From an uncultured Bacteroides sp. (GTDB lineage: Bacteria; Bacteroidota; Bacteroidia; Bacteroidales; Bacteroidaceae): a stretch of DNA of 64,000 nt. Position numbers and translations under genes: made by a program. Shown piece by piece: positions 51,759 through 62,400 of this stretch (position 1 is its first letter; every line of letters begins with the position of its first letter). The notes below the pieces were generated by a model. The model searched no databases. It was not told the origin of the DNA and worked only from the letters and a program-made list of their open reading frames with translations. The DNA lies in contig NZ_OY782578.1 in assembly GCF_963677945.1 (NCBI RefSeq), positions 3,935,258 through 3,999,257 of the forward strand. Reading direction: 5' to 3'.

Positions 51759-54068
51759 TTATTTCTTTTCATTAACTGAAAACGAGTAAGGAAAATCTTC
51801 CTTCTGAATACCACGTTGCTTATTGGGTGCTTCACTCATACGGATATTAATCTCTCCTCCGTTTTGTAAATCGGCATGCTTCAGGTAATTCTTTGTATAG
51901 GTTTTACCGTTGAGCGTCATTGCTTCTATATAACGGTTCTTATCACTATTCTCAGGAGCATTGATAACAAGCTTGTTTCCGTTTTCGAAATAAACCGTTG
52001 CTTTCTTGAATAACGGTGCACCTAATACATACTCGTCTGTTCCGGGACATACAGGATAGAATCCCAAAGAAGAGAAAACATACCAGGCAGAGGTTTGTCC
52101 GTTGTCCTCGTCACCACAATAACCATCAGGGTTGCAGGTGTACATGCGATTCATTACTTCACGCAACCAGTATTGAGCTTTCCACGGCTGACCGGCATAG
52201 TTGTACATGTAGATCATGTGCTGAATTGGTTGATTGCCGTGTGCATAATTACCCATATTCATAATCTGCATTTCACGGATTTCATGGATAACACCTCCAT
52301 AGTAGCTTGCATCGAACACTGGCGGTACGGCAAATACAGAATCGAGCATATTCACAAAGACATCCTTGCCACCCATCAGGTCTATCAGGCCTTGTGGGTC
52401 ATGGAATACCGACCAGGTGTAATGCCAGCTGTTTCCTTCGGTGAAGGCATCTCCCCACTTCAGCGGAGAGAAAGGAGTCATAAACTTACCATCGGCATTC
52501 TTGCCACGCATCAGTTTGCTCTCTTTATCGAACAGGTTTTTATAATTCATGGCGCGTTTGGCAAACAAGTCTATCTCCTTCTTTGGGCGTTTCAACTCTT
52601 TGGCCAGTTTATAGATGCACCAGTCGTCATAAGCATATTCAAGTGTACGTGCTGCATTCTCTTTGATCTTTACATCGTAAGGAACATAGCCCAGTTTGTT
52701 GTAATACTCATATCCCAGGCGTCCGGTTGAGGAAACTGTTGGGTGTACATTTTCTGTGCCATGAATAAGTCCTTTGTACAGGGTTTCGAGGTCGGCTACC
52801 TTAACGCCTTTCATATAAGCGTCTACCAATATAGAAGCTGAATTGTTTCCTACCATGCATCCACGATGTCCGGGGCTAGCCCATTCGGGGAAGAATCCGC
52901 TTTCCTTGTACACATTAATAAGTCCTTCCTGAATTTCTTTATTTGCTGATGGGTACATTAAATTAAGAAATGGGAACAGGCAACGGAAAGTATCCCAGAA
53001 GCCGGAGTCGGTATACAGATATCCGGGAAGCACTTGACCGTTGAACGGACTGTAATGGACAATTTTACCGGTTGCATCCAGTTCATAAAACTTACGAGGG
53101 AAAAGTAAAGAGCGGTACATGCAGGAATAGAACGTGCGGTATTGGTCGAGTGAGCCACCTTCTACTTCTATTTTGCTCAGCACTTTATTCCATGCGGCTT
53201 TGCCTTTGGCAACAACCTGATCAAAGCTATCATTACCCAGTTCCTTTAAATTAAGTGAAGCTTGTTCGAAACTGATAAAGGAAGAGGCTACTTTGGCGTG
53301 AACAATTTCACCTTTGGTTGTTTTAAATCCGATTACAGCTCCTACATGGTCGGCTGTTTGCTCCTGGGCTGTTTTTAAAGCACCATCGGCAAAAGTGTAT
53401 TTGTAAGTAAACGGTTTATCGAACGTAATGACAAAGTAGTTTTTAAAGTTATCGGGGACTCCTCCACTGTTCTTGGTAGTATAACCGATGATCTTATTCT
53501 CTCCGGGGATAATTTTAATATAAGATCCTTTATCAAAAGCATCAATTACCACAAAGGAACTGTCGTTCTGAGGAAAAGTGAAACGGAACATTGCTGCACG
53601 TTCAGTGGGTGCAATCTCTGTTACCACATCATGATCGGCAAGATAAGCTTTGTAATAATAAGGCTTTGCTACCTCTGATTTATGCGAAAACCAGCTGGCA
53701 CGTTTCTCTTCGTTAAAGACAGGTGAACCAACCACAGGCATTATTGAAAACTGACCGTAGTCATTTATCCACGGACTAGGCTGGTGGGTTTGCTTAAACC
53801 CGCGAATCTTGTTGGCTGTATACGTGTAAGCCCATCCATCACCCATCTTACCTGTTTGAGGAACCCAAAAGTTCATTCCCCAGGGAAGGGCTATGGCAGG
53901 ATAGGTATTACCGGTTGATAACTCATAAGTAGACTGGCTGCCAATCAAAGGATTGACGTAATCTACCGGTGAAGATGAATCACTGCTGGCTGCAGATACA
54001 AAAACTGGATTTGACACCCACTGCAAAAGCACAGTGAAAATAGCTGCTAATAATTTCTTATTTCTCAT
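51759..54068 (-). CDS. GH92 alpha-1,2-mannosidase-type enzyme
   Basis: GH92 enzymes are calcium-dependent inverting exo-alpha-mannosidases. This 769-residue protein has a signal peptide (~1-27, to VSAAS), the N-terminal beta-sandwich (YVNPLIGSQSTYELSTGN) and the catalytic barrel with EWASPGHRGCMVGNNSASIL, HGNQPIQHMIYMYNYAG and CGDEDNGQTSAWYVFSSLGFYPV (family motif with catalytic Glu/Asp). It is complete. A relic of another GH92 tail lies just upstream (54183-54392). Confidence 0.95.
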   Translation of the reverse strand: MRNKKLLAAIFTVLLQWVSNPVFVSAASSDSSSPVDYVNPLIGSQSTYELSTGNTYPAIALPWGMNFWVPQTGKMGDGWAYTYTANKIRGFKQTHQPSPWINDYGQFSIMPVVGSPVFNEEKRASWFSHKSEVAKPYYYKAYLADHDVVTEIAPTERAAMFRFTFPQNDSSFVVIDAFDKGSYIKIIPGENKIIGYTTKNSGGVPDNFKNYFVITFDKPFTYKYTFADGALKTAQEQTADHVGAVIGFKTTKGEIVHAKVASSFISFEQASLNLKELGNDSFDQVVAKGKAAWNKVLSKIEVEGGSLDQYRTFYSCMYRSLLFPRKFYELDATGKIVHYSPFNGQVLPGYLYTDSGFWDTFRCLFPFLNLMYPSANKEIQEGLINVYKESGFFPEWASPGHRGCMVGNNSASILVDAYMKGVKVADLETLYKGLIHGTENVHPTVSSTGRLGYEYYNKLGYVPYDVKIKENAARTLEYAYDDWCIYKLAKELKRPKKEIDLFAKRAMNYKNLFDKESKLMRGKNADGKFMTPFSPLKWGDAFTEGNSWHYTWSVFHDPQGLIDLMGGKDVFVNMLDSVFAVPPVFDASYYGGVIHEIREMQIMNMGNYAHGNQPIQHMIYMYNYAGQPWKAQYWLREVMNRMYTCNPDGYCGDEDNGQTSAWYVFSSLGFYPVCPGTDEYVLGAPLFKKATVYFENGNKLVINAPENSDKNRYIEAMTLNGKTYTKNYLKHADLQNGGEINIRMSEAPNKQRGIQKEDFPYSFSVNEKK

Positions 54069-54182
54069 AATATATAATTAAATCTATAACGGTTTCTGTT
54101 TTACTAAAAAGGGATAACCTTTTGCTAATACAAATAATAAGAGCAAATTACTTATATCAACATTCACTTTTTTGTAAATTTC

Positions 54183-54392
54183 TTATTTCAGATTGACCGA
54201 TACAGAATAGGGTCTGTCTTTTATTGATGTTCCCCATGACTTATTAGGTTTATTTCCCATTTTATACTGAATTGTACCTCCATTCATCAGCTCCTTGTAG
54301 GTAAGCCATGTACGGGTAAACTTCTCCCCATTGAGACTGGCCGACTGGATATAACGGTTTTTAAGCGAATTGCCATCAGATACAAAGCACAA
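54183..54392 (-). pseudogene. Relic of a GH92 gene 3' end
   Basis: The frame reads DGNSLKNRYIQSASLNGE and ends GTSIKDRPYSVSVNLK, matching the GH92 C-terminus of the intact neighbour (..ENSDKNRYIEAMTLNGK..). About 69 codons remain, from 54392 down to the stop at 54183; the body is missing. It is not a recent duplicate of the adjacent gene, as the sequences differ widely. Confidence 0.8.
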
Positions 54393-54435
54393 ATAATAAG
54401 TTGTGCATGGTCATAGAATTATCTTGATCACTGCT

Positions 54436-56631
54436 TTACCATTTAATTTGTACCTTAACTCCTTCAGGGTTATTTTCAAAGGTTACTTTGCAGGTTTTGC
54501 TTTTGCTATCCCAGTTCCAGCTTGTATCTGCCAGTTTATTTCCTGCGGCATCGGTAATTGTGCAGGCTGCAGGTTTTGAAGGTAACAGAATACGCATCAC
54601 ATTAGAAGTGTTTAGCGGACTTTTGGTGATAAAAGAATAACTTGTTTTGGTTACTTTTTCATTATAAACACGTGAGGCAGCAGCCAACACCTGAGGTTTC
54701 ATTAAGTTCTTTACTCTGTCTATGTTCAGCATATATGCCTGCTCACCCGGATTTACAACCTTTTCTTGCACAACAGGAAGCTGAGGATCAAATAAGTCGA
54801 TTAAACGTCCCTTCAGGATATATGGTTCTTTACTTACACTTTCATCCATCACAGAAACTAAATCATACGCTCCTCTGCCCAGGTAGAAATTATTTTTAAA
54901 TGTCAGTATGCCTGCTTTTGCTTTTTGTTCATACAGCTGTTTAACTGTACTAACCAGCTGACTGTCGTTTCCTGATTGCATCACAAATTCTTTCGGGTCT
55001 TTGCGTATAACAAAAACTGTTCCTTTGCCGAAAGTATATTCGCCTTCGTTGGCAGAAAGCTCCATATTCATCAACTTAAATAAGTGTTCTGAAGGCTTAC
55101 GGAAGGTGTTTCCTCCTGTATTCCACCATTCCTGTACAGTTTGAAAAGGATCTGAGTCTCTTCCGCAATACACAAGCACTCCTCCGGCTTTCACCCAATC
55201 GGCAATATACTTGTGAGATTCAGGAGAAAGAGGTTTCATATTTGAATATGACATGATTAAGATCTTAGTATCTTTCCATGTTTTGGGATAGGATACATTT
55301 TCAATATGAAGAGTCTTCACAGGAACACCTCGTTTGAGGAATGGTAACGCCTGACCGTAGAAATTAGATAGCTGAGGATCTTCATATCCCTTGTGTGTTG
55401 GGAAACGTTGGAACATTAATGAATTAGACATCAGTACACTTATTCCTGCAGATCCACTGACTTTATTATCGGACAAAGGCATCTCATTCAGTGAGTTTAC
55501 CATAACCTGCATCTGGGTAGAATAATATCGTGGAATGCGTTCTTTTTCTTCGCTGTTGGGTTTTCTGTATAAGCCTTCATAAATTCTGTCGGGCCATGGC
55601 ATTACTTCATAATTAGCAAGGTTGGGATACAACAATTGTGCTGTAAAAGTAGCCTGATAGTTTTTCTTATAATCTCCCCAGTCACGAGGCCAGTCTTCAA
55701 TAGGGTCTGTTAAAAAGAACATTTTACGGCCCGTTGGAGCTGTCATAGATTCCATAGATCCATATTCGAGAAATGCATTTTCGAAAACACGTTCCTTTTT
55801 AATGCCGTTATAAAAATTAGGTTCGCGTGAAGTACCGGTCCATACCTGTGCAATGTATCCATCAACGCATGGAAGAGATGCCAGACTAGCTTCGGGACTT
55901 ACAATTTGCCATTGCGAATAGTTTACCAATGAATGTGTAGGTACATAACAGCGCACATTCATTCCCTTACTTTTTCCGTACTCTTTAGCAAAGGTAAATA
56001 CTTCCTTCAGTGCCTTATAGTACAGTTTATATTTTAGTTTATTTGATAAGTATGTATTTTCTGGAGATTCATGTTGCGGACGCCAATCGAACCCATACTC
56101 CTTTTTCCACTCTTTTTTGAAAGCATCGCTATACCCGGCTCTGGCCCAGAACTCAGGTTCTTCAAGGTAAATAGCATCGATACCGGCATCAATTACACGC
56201 TTTATATGCATCTCCTTCATGTACTTGATATAATTGTCAGTAGGCACAATATAAGGAACCATGTGTCCATGCCAGATTGTATCTCCGTTTTGTTGCACCT
56301 GACCTTCATCCAGGTGCATTTTGCCATCCCATTTTCCTGTAAAATAGTCCTGATACTCTCCCCAGGCTATTCCGGTCATGAAATGGGTTATATATCCTTT
56401 ATCACGCCAGGATTGTACCCGTTGTTCAAAAGTTAGGTTTTGTCGGTCGCCAGCTCCATATACAATAGCAACATCCGATCTGACATCAGTAACAGGTTTC
56501 CATTGTCCCGCTGTTTGAAAAGTAGTTTTTTCTTTTCTGTTATCAATCTTTTGAGCGCTAACCATCGTTGAACTTCCTGTAAAAGCTACGGTTAAAATAG
56601 CCCCCATTAATATACCTTTATCTATATACAT
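54436..56631 (-). CDS. Large putative glycoside hydrolase, family not recognised
   Basis: This 731-residue protein has a signal peptide (to ~27, MVSAQ), an alpha/beta-barrel-like N-terminal half with acidic candidates (DAGIDAIYLEEPEFWARAG near residues 150-168; VMPWPDRIYEG ~350), and a flavodoxin/GATase-like half (VLMSNSLMFQRFP, ILIMSYSNMKPLSPESHK, GGVLVYCGRDS). This order, with a trimerisation-type domain after the barrel, recalls GH42-like enzymes. Its place between GH92 genes and the SusCD genes suggests action on mannose-containing glycans. I cannot assign a family. Confidence 0.55.
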   Translation of the reverse strand: MYIDKGILMGAILTVAFTGSSTMVSAQKIDNRKEKTTFQTAGQWKPVTDVRSDVAIVYGAGDRQNLTFEQRVQSWRDKGYITHFMTGIAWGEYQDYFTGKWDGKMHLDEGQVQQNGDTIWHGHMVPYIVPTDNYIKYMKEMHIKRVIDAGIDAIYLEEPEFWARAGYSDAFKKEWKKEYGFDWRPQHESPENTYLSNKLKYKLYYKALKEVFTFAKEYGKSKGMNVRCYVPTHSLVNYSQWQIVSPEASLASLPCVDGYIAQVWTGTSREPNFYNGIKKERVFENAFLEYGSMESMTAPTGRKMFFLTDPIEDWPRDWGDYKKNYQATFTAQLLYPNLANYEVMPWPDRIYEGLYRKPNSEEKERIPRYYSTQMQVMVNSLNEMPLSDNKVSGSAGISVLMSNSLMFQRFPTHKGYEDPQLSNFYGQALPFLKRGVPVKTLHIENVSYPKTWKDTKILIMSYSNMKPLSPESHKYIADWVKAGGVLVYCGRDSDPFQTVQEWWNTGGNTFRKPSEHLFKLMNMELSANEGEYTFGKGTVFVIRKDPKEFVMQSGNDSQLVSTVKQLYEQKAKAGILTFKNNFYLGRGAYDLVSVMDESVSKEPYILKGRLIDLFDPQLPVVQEKVVNPGEQAYMLNIDRVKNLMKPQVLAAASRVYNEKVTKTSYSFITKSPLNTSNVMRILLPSKPAACTITDAAGNKLADTSWNWDSKSKTCKVTFENNPEGVKVQIKW

Positions 56632-56736
56632 ATCTATTATAGTTTAAATATTAAATTAAATGGGTATTCAAACAAAAATACATTTCGCACTAAGTTGAAT
56701 ACCCACTAATTATAAAGAAAACAACTCTCTACTAAA

Positions 56737-57492
56737 CTAAGAAACCTTTACCTGTTTAGGCTCGTTATAGTTATATCTTCTACTTCCGTCAACGCTATAG
56801 TCAATACGGGCACCGGCACGTACATAGTATATACGGCTGCCTGGCAATACCGGAGTGGTAAGAGTGATGGTCTTTCCAACTGCATTATTTGCATCAGCGC
56901 CAGATAGGTGAACTGAATAACGACTGTCGTAGTTATTATTTCCCACGTAAGGACTAGAGTAATTTACATACAGATACACATCAATACAATTTTGCTGAAA
57001 ATTAGGATCTGTAGTTCCTCTTTCTATCTTTATCTGTGTACTGATGGTACTGTTACTATTTGCAACCGGCTCTCCTACCCATGAAACAGCAAGAAACGGA
57101 TCAACCTTGAATTCATGAGTTACAGTTCCTTTTATATCAATTGTCAGACTTTCATCCTTGGTTATTTTACCGGTATTGTCGGTCTGAACAAAAGGTACAA
57201 ATGCTCCCAGAGGAGTTATATTATAATTGCCTTCGAAAACTTTAGTATCCTGGAACTGCCCATCTTGTTTACAAGTAAAATACCAGGGAGTAGGATTATT
57301 ACTCCAGCTAAGTTCTAGCATCTTGAAGCGAACGCCTCCATCACCAACTTCTGTCTGGAAACCTTTACCTGCTGTATTATCTATAACTGTACCCTTAAAT
57401 GTTTCTTCAGGTGCTTCATAATTATCATACTCACAGGAAGTGAAGCAGAACAGACAGAGTGCATAAACTATTGAATATACTATTTTTTTCAT
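56737..57492 (-). CDS. DUF3823 surface lipoprotein
   Basis: This 251-residue protein has a lipobox (CFTSC, near residue 20), a short Ig-like DUF3823 domain (ETFKGTVIDNTAGKGFQTEVGDGG, split) and a second beta-rich half ending in YSVDGSRRYNYNEPKQVKVS. DUF3823 proteins follow SusD genes in Bacteroides PULs and are probably surface glycan-binding proteins. It sits 18 bp after susD and before the enzyme genes. Confidence 0.88.
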   Translation of the reverse strand: MKKIVYSIVYALCLFCFTSCEYDNYEAPEETFKGTVIDNTAGKGFQTEVGDGGVRFKMLELSWSNNPTPWYFTCKQDGQFQDTKVFEGNYNITPLGAFVPFVQTDNTGKITKDESLTIDIKGTVTHEFKVDPFLAVSWVGEPVANSNSTISTQIKIERGTTDPNFQQNCIDVYLYVNYSSPYVGNNNYDSRYSVHLSGADANNAVGKTITLTTPVLPGSRIYYVRAGARIDYSVDGSRRYNYNEPKQVKVS

Positions 57493-57510
57493 TTTCTTAT
57501 ATTTATAGAA

Positions 57511-59469
57511 TTAGTAACCAGGATTCTGAATAATAAGATTATTACTTGTTGAAATTGCATTGCCAGGTATTTGTTGGTAATACCATCTTGTATCAAAAGT
57601 ATAGGTGTTACCTCTTTCATCCCAACGGATATCGAAGAAATACTTACCTGCATAATCTGCATAGAATGGCATCAGTGTATAGTAACGAGTGTTTTGTTGT
57701 TCTTTATCTGCAACTCTCCAACGCTTCATATCCCACCATGTTTTATTTTCAAAGCCCAGTTCTTTACGACGTTCTTTACGAACTGCACTAATGAAACTTG
57801 CAACAGATGATTTTTCAGAGCTACTTAGTAAAGTTGCACCTGCACGGTTACGTATTTTATCAATACATGAATAAGCATCGTTCTGATAATCAGTCTTGCC
57901 TAAGGAAGCAAGTTCTGCAGCAGCTTCTGCTCTAGTTAGAAGTACCTCAGCATAACGCATTTCAATCCAGGGTTGAGTTGCTCTGTTTTCGAGAACCAAA
58001 GCTTTTGGAGTACTTTCACTTAACCATTTACGAATGGTAAATCCAGATAAAGCACATGTACCATCGCCAGTAAAGTATCCGCTGGCACCAGCCGGGTTCA
58101 TCTTTGTTCCGTCATGAAGAGTATAAGCTGTTTGATTAGCATTAGATGAGCTAATAATGAGTGTTTTACCACCTACATTTACATAATTTTCATATCTGCT
58201 TGTATTTCCTTCAGGTAATATGCGGTTAATCTGTCCTGCCTCTGCATCATCTTTGCCTACATAAATACCACGACGAATTTCAATGGATTCACCTTTAAAC
58301 TGATCTCCCGGTAAAATTACAGTAGCTCTTAAACGTGGCTCGGCAGTTGCAAAAATATCCATTGTGTTATTATACAATTTATAAGTACCATCTGCATTAT
58401 ATACATCAAGATGTCCTTTACTGTCTTTTGGCAGACCATCAAACATCTCAACATAGTCGAGTGTTGGGCTTATTTCAGAAGAATATCCGTTAGCACCTTT
58501 ACATTGTGCAGGAACATTATAAGCATCAAAACCGTGTACTGATTCAGGATAAGAATATTCTTTCACAAAAATGGCTTCTGTACTTGCTGCATCAGAAAAC
58601 AAATTCAGATAGTTTGTATATTGAGCAGTCAAATCACCGGCTTTCCAATCTTTCATGTATAGATCATGATGTCCTTCAACAGCTTTCGCTGCATCATAAG
58701 CCTGTTGGAAAAATCCCTGAGCCAGACTTGCATCCATTCCACAAACACGTTTATTTCCGTTTTTGCTATCAAATAGTTGTATCTGATTGTACTTTGCAAT
58801 AGAACCTGCATACAACATTGCCCTTGATTTAAAAGCATAAGCAGCCCACTTGGTAGCACGTCCGCGCTGATTAGTTTCTGAAAGCAGGCTTATGGCATTG
58901 TCAAAATCAGCTGATACTGCTTTCCATACCTCTTCTTCGGAAGATCTTGGAACGTTAAGCTGATCAACTGGTTGATCAGGATACTTTAGTACATTATTTA
59001 CCAAAGGAACACCACCGTAACGTTTGGCAAGTGCATGGTAAGTAACGGCTCTTACAAAGTAAGCTTCGCCTTTCCAGTTATTCAATTCTTTCTCTGTATA
59101 GTTATCTTTATACTGATCGATTGTTTCGAGGAAATAATTGCAATTACGAATTAAAACATACAGATCACTGAAAATTTTATTATCTACATTTTCACTGGAA
59201 GCACCACCCATATCACGGCTTAATCCCTCACCAGTGATACAACTTGGAGGATTTACAAGCCAGAAATGATTAAATAAACGTGTAGGAGTATAACGAAAAT
59301 CCTCTATTGGCAGACAGCTGTAAAGACGTGCCATATATGATGAAATACCATTACTTGTACCAAAAACATCTTTATCCTGCACAACATTCATTGGAGGAAT
59401 ATCCATATTAATACATGAAGAGATGTTGAAGATAAAAAACAAGCACAATATATATTTAGCTATTTTCAT
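57511..59469 (-). CDS. SusD/RagB family outer-membrane lipoprotein
   Basis: SusD proteins form the lid of the SusC channel and bind the glycan. This 652-residue protein has a lipobox ISSC near residue 19, N-terminal TPR-like helices (YVLIRNCNYFLETIDQYKDNYT, split; NWKGEAYFVRAVTYHALAKRYGG), the SusD C-terminal domain (MRYAEVLLTRAEAAAELA; CIDKIRNRAGATLL; RKERRKELGFE; WWDMKRWR). It is a complete gene, 14 bp after susC and closely spaced to the DUF3823 gene. Confidence 0.96.
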   Translation of the reverse strand: MKIAKYILCLFFIFNISSCINMDIPPMNVVQDKDVFGTSNGISSYMARLYSCLPIEDFRYTPTRLFNHFWLVNPPSCITGEGLSRDMGGASSENVDNKIFSDLYVLIRNCNYFLETIDQYKDNYTEKELNNWKGEAYFVRAVTYHALAKRYGGVPLVNNVLKYPDQPVDQLNVPRSSEEEVWKAVSADFDNAISLLSETNQRGRATKWAAYAFKSRAMLYAGSIAKYNQIQLFDSKNGNKRVCGMDASLAQGFFQQAYDAAKAVEGHHDLYMKDWKAGDLTAQYTNYLNLFSDAASTEAIFVKEYSYPESVHGFDAYNVPAQCKGANGYSSEISPTLDYVEMFDGLPKDSKGHLDVYNADGTYKLYNNTMDIFATAEPRLRATVILPGDQFKGESIEIRRGIYVGKDDAEAGQINRILPEGNTSRYENYVNVGGKTLIISSSNANQTAYTLHDGTKMNPAGASGYFTGDGTCALSGFTIRKWLSESTPKALVLENRATQPWIEMRYAEVLLTRAEAAAELASLGKTDYQNDAYSCIDKIRNRAGATLLSSSEKSSVASFISAVRKERRKELGFENKTWWDMKRWRVADKEQQNTRYYTLMPFYADYAGKYFFDIRWDERGNTYTFDTRWYYQQIPGNAISTSNNLIIQNPGY

Positions 59470-59483
59470 AATCGTATTTTAAT

Positions 59484-62400
59484 TTAAAATTTAACATTCA
59501 GACCAAGAGAAATAGTCCTGTTCAAAGGATATAAGTTACCGTAGCTATCGCTAGGATGTTCCGGGTCTATATATTTCATGCTAGAGAGTGTGAAGAGATT
59601 GTATCCGTTCACAAACATACGAACGCTCTTTATGCCAACCTTTTTAGTTAAAGCCGAAGGTAATGTATAGCCTAATTCTGCACTCTTTAAACGAACATAC
59701 GAAGCATTGTGTATGCGGAATTTTGAATCTGATTCAGGAACTGAACCTGTATAAGCTAAATCTCCGGAAACCCACTGAGTGTTTGGATCGTATGGATCAG
59801 CTGAAGAATCAGCCGGATGCCATCTGTCAAGGAACATAGCCAATGCATTTGAGTAATCTGATCCCCACATTGGTTCAATCAATTGTTCTACATAAGATAC
59901 ATAATTCATGGTTGATCCCTGAAATAATAAATTCAAATCGAATCCTTTCCATTCTGCACCTAATGTCAAACCAAAATTGACGATAGGAGTTCCTGAGAAG
60001 CTGATAGGGTGTCTGTCAAGATCTGAAATAATACCATCTCCATTCCAGTCTTCATAAATATAATCACCAGGAAGAGTTGAACGGGAAGCATATACTGAAC
60101 TGTTTGCTATATCCTGATAAGACTGGTAAATGCCATTGCTTCCATATCCCCACCAGATATTCTGATAACGGTCGTTGGAATTATTACGCCAGTTATCATA
60201 AGAGTTGCCTTTGGCAGACATTTCCTGATATGTGTTTTGAGTACGTGTAACAGAGAAAATTCCTTTTGCATTGTATTTAAAATCTCCAATGTGATTGCGA
60301 TGATTCAACTCAAGTTCCAGACCATTGGTAAAGTCACCATTCAAGTTTTCCTGAGGCAGACTGGCACCAACAACAACTGGTAAACTCATGGCACGGGTAG
60401 TAAGCAAGCCTGAACGATCACGAGTAAAGTAATCAGCAGACACACCTAACAAGCCATTCCATGCTTCCATATCGAAACCAACATCAAATGTTTTAGCCAC
60501 AAACCATGTTATCTTTTGGTTTGCAATACCTTTATTTACAGAACTGTTTACGAATGTTCCATCAAATACAGATCCGCCAGGTAACTCGTTGCTTGATCCT
60601 CCGGCAGGGTAAGTGTAACCAGTAACAAACTGATAACTTGAAGCACTGTCATCTCCCATTCTACCGTATGAAGCACGAACCTTCATATTATTAATGAAAT
60701 TGAGTTTAGAATCTTTCCAGAAACCTTCTTCAGAGATACGCCATCCTCCTGAAACAGAAGGGAAGAATCCCCATTGATGTCCTTTTGCAAATTTTGAAGA
60801 ACCGTCATAACGGAAACTGAACTCAGCCAGATATTTAGATTTGAAATCATAACCTAATCTTCCAACTAATCCCATATTGGCTTCTTTATATAAATCACCC
60901 GATCCGGTGCTCATGTTACCTTCCTGGTTCTTGCTGTTGCCGGCAAACAACTGATCAAGCCCTAAAGCTAGCTCTCTTTGAGCATAGAAGTTATCGCCGT
61001 TTCTTTTCTGACCTTCAAGTAACACCAATGCATTTACATTGTGAGATGAATTGAATGTATGGTTGTAATTCAATGAAAGTTGGTACAATACCATATCTTT
61101 TGAATAAAACTCACGACGAACTTTACTTGGACTCTGGTGAGTTACAGCATTATATTTATCAGCAGCCTCATCATAGTTATAAAGCTGATATTCCTTCATG
61201 TATGATTTATTATCAGAGTTTCTGTAATCGTAGCTTAACATGGCCTTAGCCTTAAGTCCTGTAAGGTAAGGAACATCATATTCTGCACTGAATGAAGATT
61301 GGAACCATTTATTATTATATCTTTTATATCCGCAAATATCAGCATCCATCATAGCAACAGGATTAGATCCATCAACTGTTCCTTCCTGAATATAGGCAGG
61401 ATTATTATTAGCATAAATAGGCTGAATTGGAGCTGCACGCTGGAATGAACGAATAATCCAGTCGGCACTTTCATAAGGCTGATTCTTCTCGTCCATAATA
61501 CCACTTATTTGCAACTCAACTTTTAAACGATCGGATATCTTGCTTGTTACATTTGAACGAACATTATAGCGTTCATAGTTCAGACTATTGCTACGTAAGA
61601 ATGATTCCTGATATTCATAACCAGCAGATACATAATACTGAGTTTTGTCATTACCTCCGGTAGCACTTATATTATGCTGTGTTTGCGGAGCATTTTTTCT
61701 CATTACAGCATCGTACCAATTTGTACTTTGCTTTTTACCGCTTGCATATTCCTCTATTTCAGCAAGAGAATAACGTAAAGTGCCTCCATTTACATTGTGC
61801 ATCTTCTTTTCGTTAGCCAAAATCATCCATTCAGCAGCCGACACAGTCTTTGGAGATCCTGATGGACTTTGCCAGCCTACAGAACCGCTATAATCAAGAT
61901 CTACCGTACCGACTTTACCTTTTTTAGTAGTTATCAATACTACCCCGTTAGCAGCTCTGACACCATATATAGCAGCTGATGCATCTTTCAGGACAGAAAG
62001 ACTTTCTATATCATTTGGATCAAGTCGGGCAATGTTATCGCGTGGCACACCATCAATAATAATCAAAGGATTACCTAGGCCACGAATATCAAATGTGTTA
62101 TTAAATGCTCCCGGTTCACTACTCTTCTGAACAACGCGAACACCCGAAACTTTACCAGTAAGCATATTCTGAGCATTTTCATTCTTAGTAGTAAGCAGCT
62201 CATCACTCTTAATAGCTGATACCGCTCCGGTAAGAGTTACTTTCTTTTGAGAGCCATATCCTACAACAACAACTTCGTCAAGAATTTTACGATCTTCGGC
62301 TAATTTAACGGATACATGAGTCTTACCATTCAGAGCTATTTCTGCGGTATTGTATCCAATAAAAGTAACTTGCAATATGGCTCTTGGATTAGTGATTTTC

